The position numbers and the translations under genes were made by a program. A DNA stretch of 64,000 nucleotides from Novisyntrophococcus fermenticellae (GTDB lineage Bacteria > Bacillota > Clostridia > Lachnospirales > Lachnospiraceae). The notes beneath the pieces were generated by a model that was not told where the DNA came from, searched no databases, and saw only the letters and a list, made by a program, of their open reading frames with translations. The stretch is from the NCBI RefSeq assembly GCF_018866245.1, contig NZ_CP076458.1, forward strand, positions 558,001 to 622,000. Direction: 5' to 3'. This document shows positions 62,818-64,000 of this stretch, piece after piece. The stretch's first letter is position 1; the number at the start of each line of letters is the position of its first letter.

Positions 62818-63835
62818 GACCTGTAGATGGGAAAGCTGGGCCCGGCAGCATATCAGCGACGGTGCCCTTATGCAGCGGGAGAGCATCCGGTCTTATCAGT
62901 TTCAGAAAATACAGGAAACCTATTTCCGGGTTCTTCGAAATAGTTCTTTTTATAAGAAAATGTATAAAGATTCAGGATGTCCCTCTGCGCTGAATAACTG
63001 GCAGAATTTTGGGGAGCTGCCTCTGATCACGGAGGAGGATATCCGGAAACGTGGTATGGAGATGGTTTGCGTTTCCCAAAGTCAGATCAGCCGTGTGGTG
63101 TCTTTAGATACCTCCGGTACCACAGGGCTCCCGAAAAGGTTGTTTTTTACAGAAGAAGATCAGGAATTAACGCTGGATTTCTTTCATTATGGAATGAAAG
63201 AACTGGCAGATCCCAAAGACCGGGTCATGATTTTACTGCCGGGCGGCCAAAGGGGAGGGCTGGCAAATCTTTTAGAAAGGGGCGTGGCGCGGATACCTGC
63301 TAAGAGCCTCGTCTATGGATTGGTGGAAGAGACCGAAGACTGTGTGAATGAAATCTGCCGGAATCAGATTACCGTAGTGGTGGGCATTCCTGTCCAGGTG
63401 CAGGCACTGGCTGCCTGCTGCAGGGATAGGAAGATAAAGGTTCCGGTAAAACGGGTCCTTTTAAGTACAGACGTCTTGTCTGATTCAGTTCGCCATCAAA
63501 TAGAGGAAGGACTTTCCTGTGAGGTCTTTAACCACTATGGAATGACGGAACTGGGATATGGGGGAGCATTGGAGTGCAGAGAACATCAGGGAATGCATAT
63601 CCGGGAGAATGATCTGTACGTGGAGATTGTAGAGCCGATATCAGGAAAGAGTCTGCCGGAAGGCAGCCTTGGTGAGATTGCAGTTACCACGTTGACCAGA
63701 AAAGGCATGCCTCTGATTCGCTATCGGACAGGAGATATGGGCAGGATGTTGCCCGGACGCTGCCCCTGCGGCAGTATACTGAAACGACTGGATGGAATCA
63801 GAAGAATCAGTGACAGCCTTGACTGGAACAAGTAG
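62801..63835 (+). CDS. Short AMP-dependent CoA ligase (DVU_1553-like)
   Basis: A 344-residue adenylate-forming enzyme, shorter than PaaK-type ligases (about 430). ATG 62801 lies 17 bases before the end of the radical SAM gene, behind GAGGG. Motifs: SLDTSGTTGLPKRLFF (AMP-binding P-loop, about 105-120), NHYGMTELGYGG, and IRYRTGDMGRML with the hinge Asp. The C-terminal swing domain (about 100 residues with the catalytic Lys) seems largely missing, so it may only adenylate or act with a partner. I recall DVU_1553 family AMP-dependent CoA ligase. It could activate the carboxylate made by the aldehyde oxidoreductase. Confidence 0.8.
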   Translation: MNKKSRTCRWESWARQHISDGALMQRESIRSYQFQKIQETYFRVLRNSSFYKKMYKDSGCPSALNNWQNFGELPLITEEDIRKRGMEMVCVSQSQISRVVSLDTSGTTGLPKRLFFTEEDQELTLDFFHYGMKELADPKDRVMILLPGGQRGGLANLLERGVARIPAKSLVYGLVEETEDCVNEICRNQITVVVGIPVQVQALAACCRDRKIKVPVKRVLLSTDVLSDSVRHQIEEGLSCEVFNHYGMTELGYGGALECREHQGMHIRENDLYVEIVEPISGKSLPEGSLGEIAVTTLTRKGMPLIRYRTGDMGRMLPGRCPCGSILKRLDGIRRISDSLDWNK

Positions 63836-63845
63836 AAAAAAATGA

Positions 63846-63875
63846 TTGACACCCACCCTCTACATATGCTATTCT
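63846..63875 (+). promoter_or_regulatory. Promoter after the cassette
   Basis: TTGACA (63846-63851) and TATTCT (63870-63875) with an 18-bp spacer, just after the ligase stop. The transcript would start at about 63882 and run out of the window through the structured leader. Confidence 0.7.
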
Positions 63876-63881
63876 TTTAGC

Positions 63882-64000
63882 CAGTATGAAGAGACATTAT
63901 CGTTTTCATGCAAATATTGACCACTTCCATTGTGCAGCACGAAGGAAGTTAAGCCCAGACGGACAGGCGGGTCAGCTGCCGAGCGTGGGAAACCACATTA
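63882..64000 (+). ncRNA. Structured leader RNA, cut by the window edge (possible Moco-type riboswitch)
   Basis: ACTTCC (63926-63931) and GGAAGT (63945-63950) form a stem whose loop contains GTG-CAG-CAC. GACC and GGTC enclose it. GTGG-GAAA-CCAC (63985-63996) is a perfect tetraloop hairpin at the end, preceded by CCGAGC. Behind a good promoter and a molybdenum-enzyme cassette, this looks like the 5' part of a metabolite-sensing leader, perhaps of a molybdate transporter or cofactor gene. CCGAGC plus a GAAA-capped stem resembles my memory of the Moco RNA motif, but I cannot confirm it. Confidence 0.4.

Noticed and set aside
63940..63960. AGGAAGTTAAGCCC looks like the conserved loop of 5S rRNA
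   Set aside because: The preceding CCGAACNCG-type sequence and the rest of the 5S secondary structure are missing, and the surrounding helices fit a different RNA.
1..64000. CRISPR arrays, insertion sequences, prophage genes, tRNA or rRNA genes
   Set aside because: I found no regularly spaced repeat array beyond the three 9-base repeats at 54391-54444, no transposase or integrase frame, and no cloverleaf or rRNA segment on either strand by eye.

Overview
The window reads as chromosomal DNA of an anaerobic, gut-type Clostridia, most likely Lachnospiraceae. The grounds are strong GGAGG ribosome binding sites, a PolC-type replicative polymerase, a class III (Firmicutes) fructose-1,6-bisphosphatase, a T-box-controlled trp operon, a large (~265 nt) SRP RNA with an Alu domain, and many small operons separated by hairpin terminators. 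I see no prophage, insertion sequence, CRISPR array, tRNA or rRNA. The genus assignment is inference.

Layout. 1-1.1 kb: 3' part of amtB and a PII gene. 1.1-6.5 kb: a membrane-anchored orphan protein, a YolD/Y-family polymerase pair, a PPOX protein, a methyltransferase and an esterase. 6.7-7.2 kb: a broken sugar 3-epimerase gene. 7.2-13.5 kb: a UroD-type methyltransferase divergent from a PucR regulator, then a MarR regulator and a P-type cation ATPase that share an inverted-repeat motif. 13.5-18.4 kb: nucleobase permease plus deaminase, divergent from a GntR regulator, a YiaK-type reductase and an AEC transporter. 18.4-21.6 kb: a BtuFCD-type corrinoid ABC importer behind a cobalamin riboswitch and terminator. 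21.7-25.6 kb: ogg and nth glycosylases, then xpaC/telA. 25.7-33.3 kb: ispG-polC-fbp. 33.4-36.4 kb: an IlvD/Edd-family dehydratase and a CobD-like aminotransferase. 36.4-42 kb: a three-gene set of unknown function (giant repeat-like protein, actin/Hsp70-fold-like protein, TPR-like protein). 42.1-49 kb: Trp T-box and trpEGDCFBA. 49.2-50.5 kb: a 43-aa one-knuckle protein and azlCD. 50.5-53.7 kb: SRP RNA, a CDF transporter, cbiZ and a nuclease remnant.

54.4-63.8 kb is the most distinctive part: an eight-gene, same-strand cassette. It begins with a molybdenum aldehyde oxidoreductase closely resembling Desulfovibrio gigas Mop. It continues with a flavin/multi-FeS oxidoreductase, a small zinc-ribbon protein, a methyltransferase, a C_GCAxxG_C_C protein, a MocA-like nucleotidyltransferase, a Cys-rich radical SAM protein and a short AMP-dependent CoA ligase. 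To my memory this is the neighbourhood known from Desulfovibrio vulgaris DVU_1551-DVU_1559, with no established function. It ends in a new promoter and a structured leader RNA cut by the window edge, possibly a molybdenum-cofactor-type riboswitch.

A second thread is corrinoid salvage: riboswitch-controlled import, CbiZ for remodelling, a CobD-like enzyme and a UroD-type methyltransferase are scattered over the window and suggest a corrinoid scavenger.
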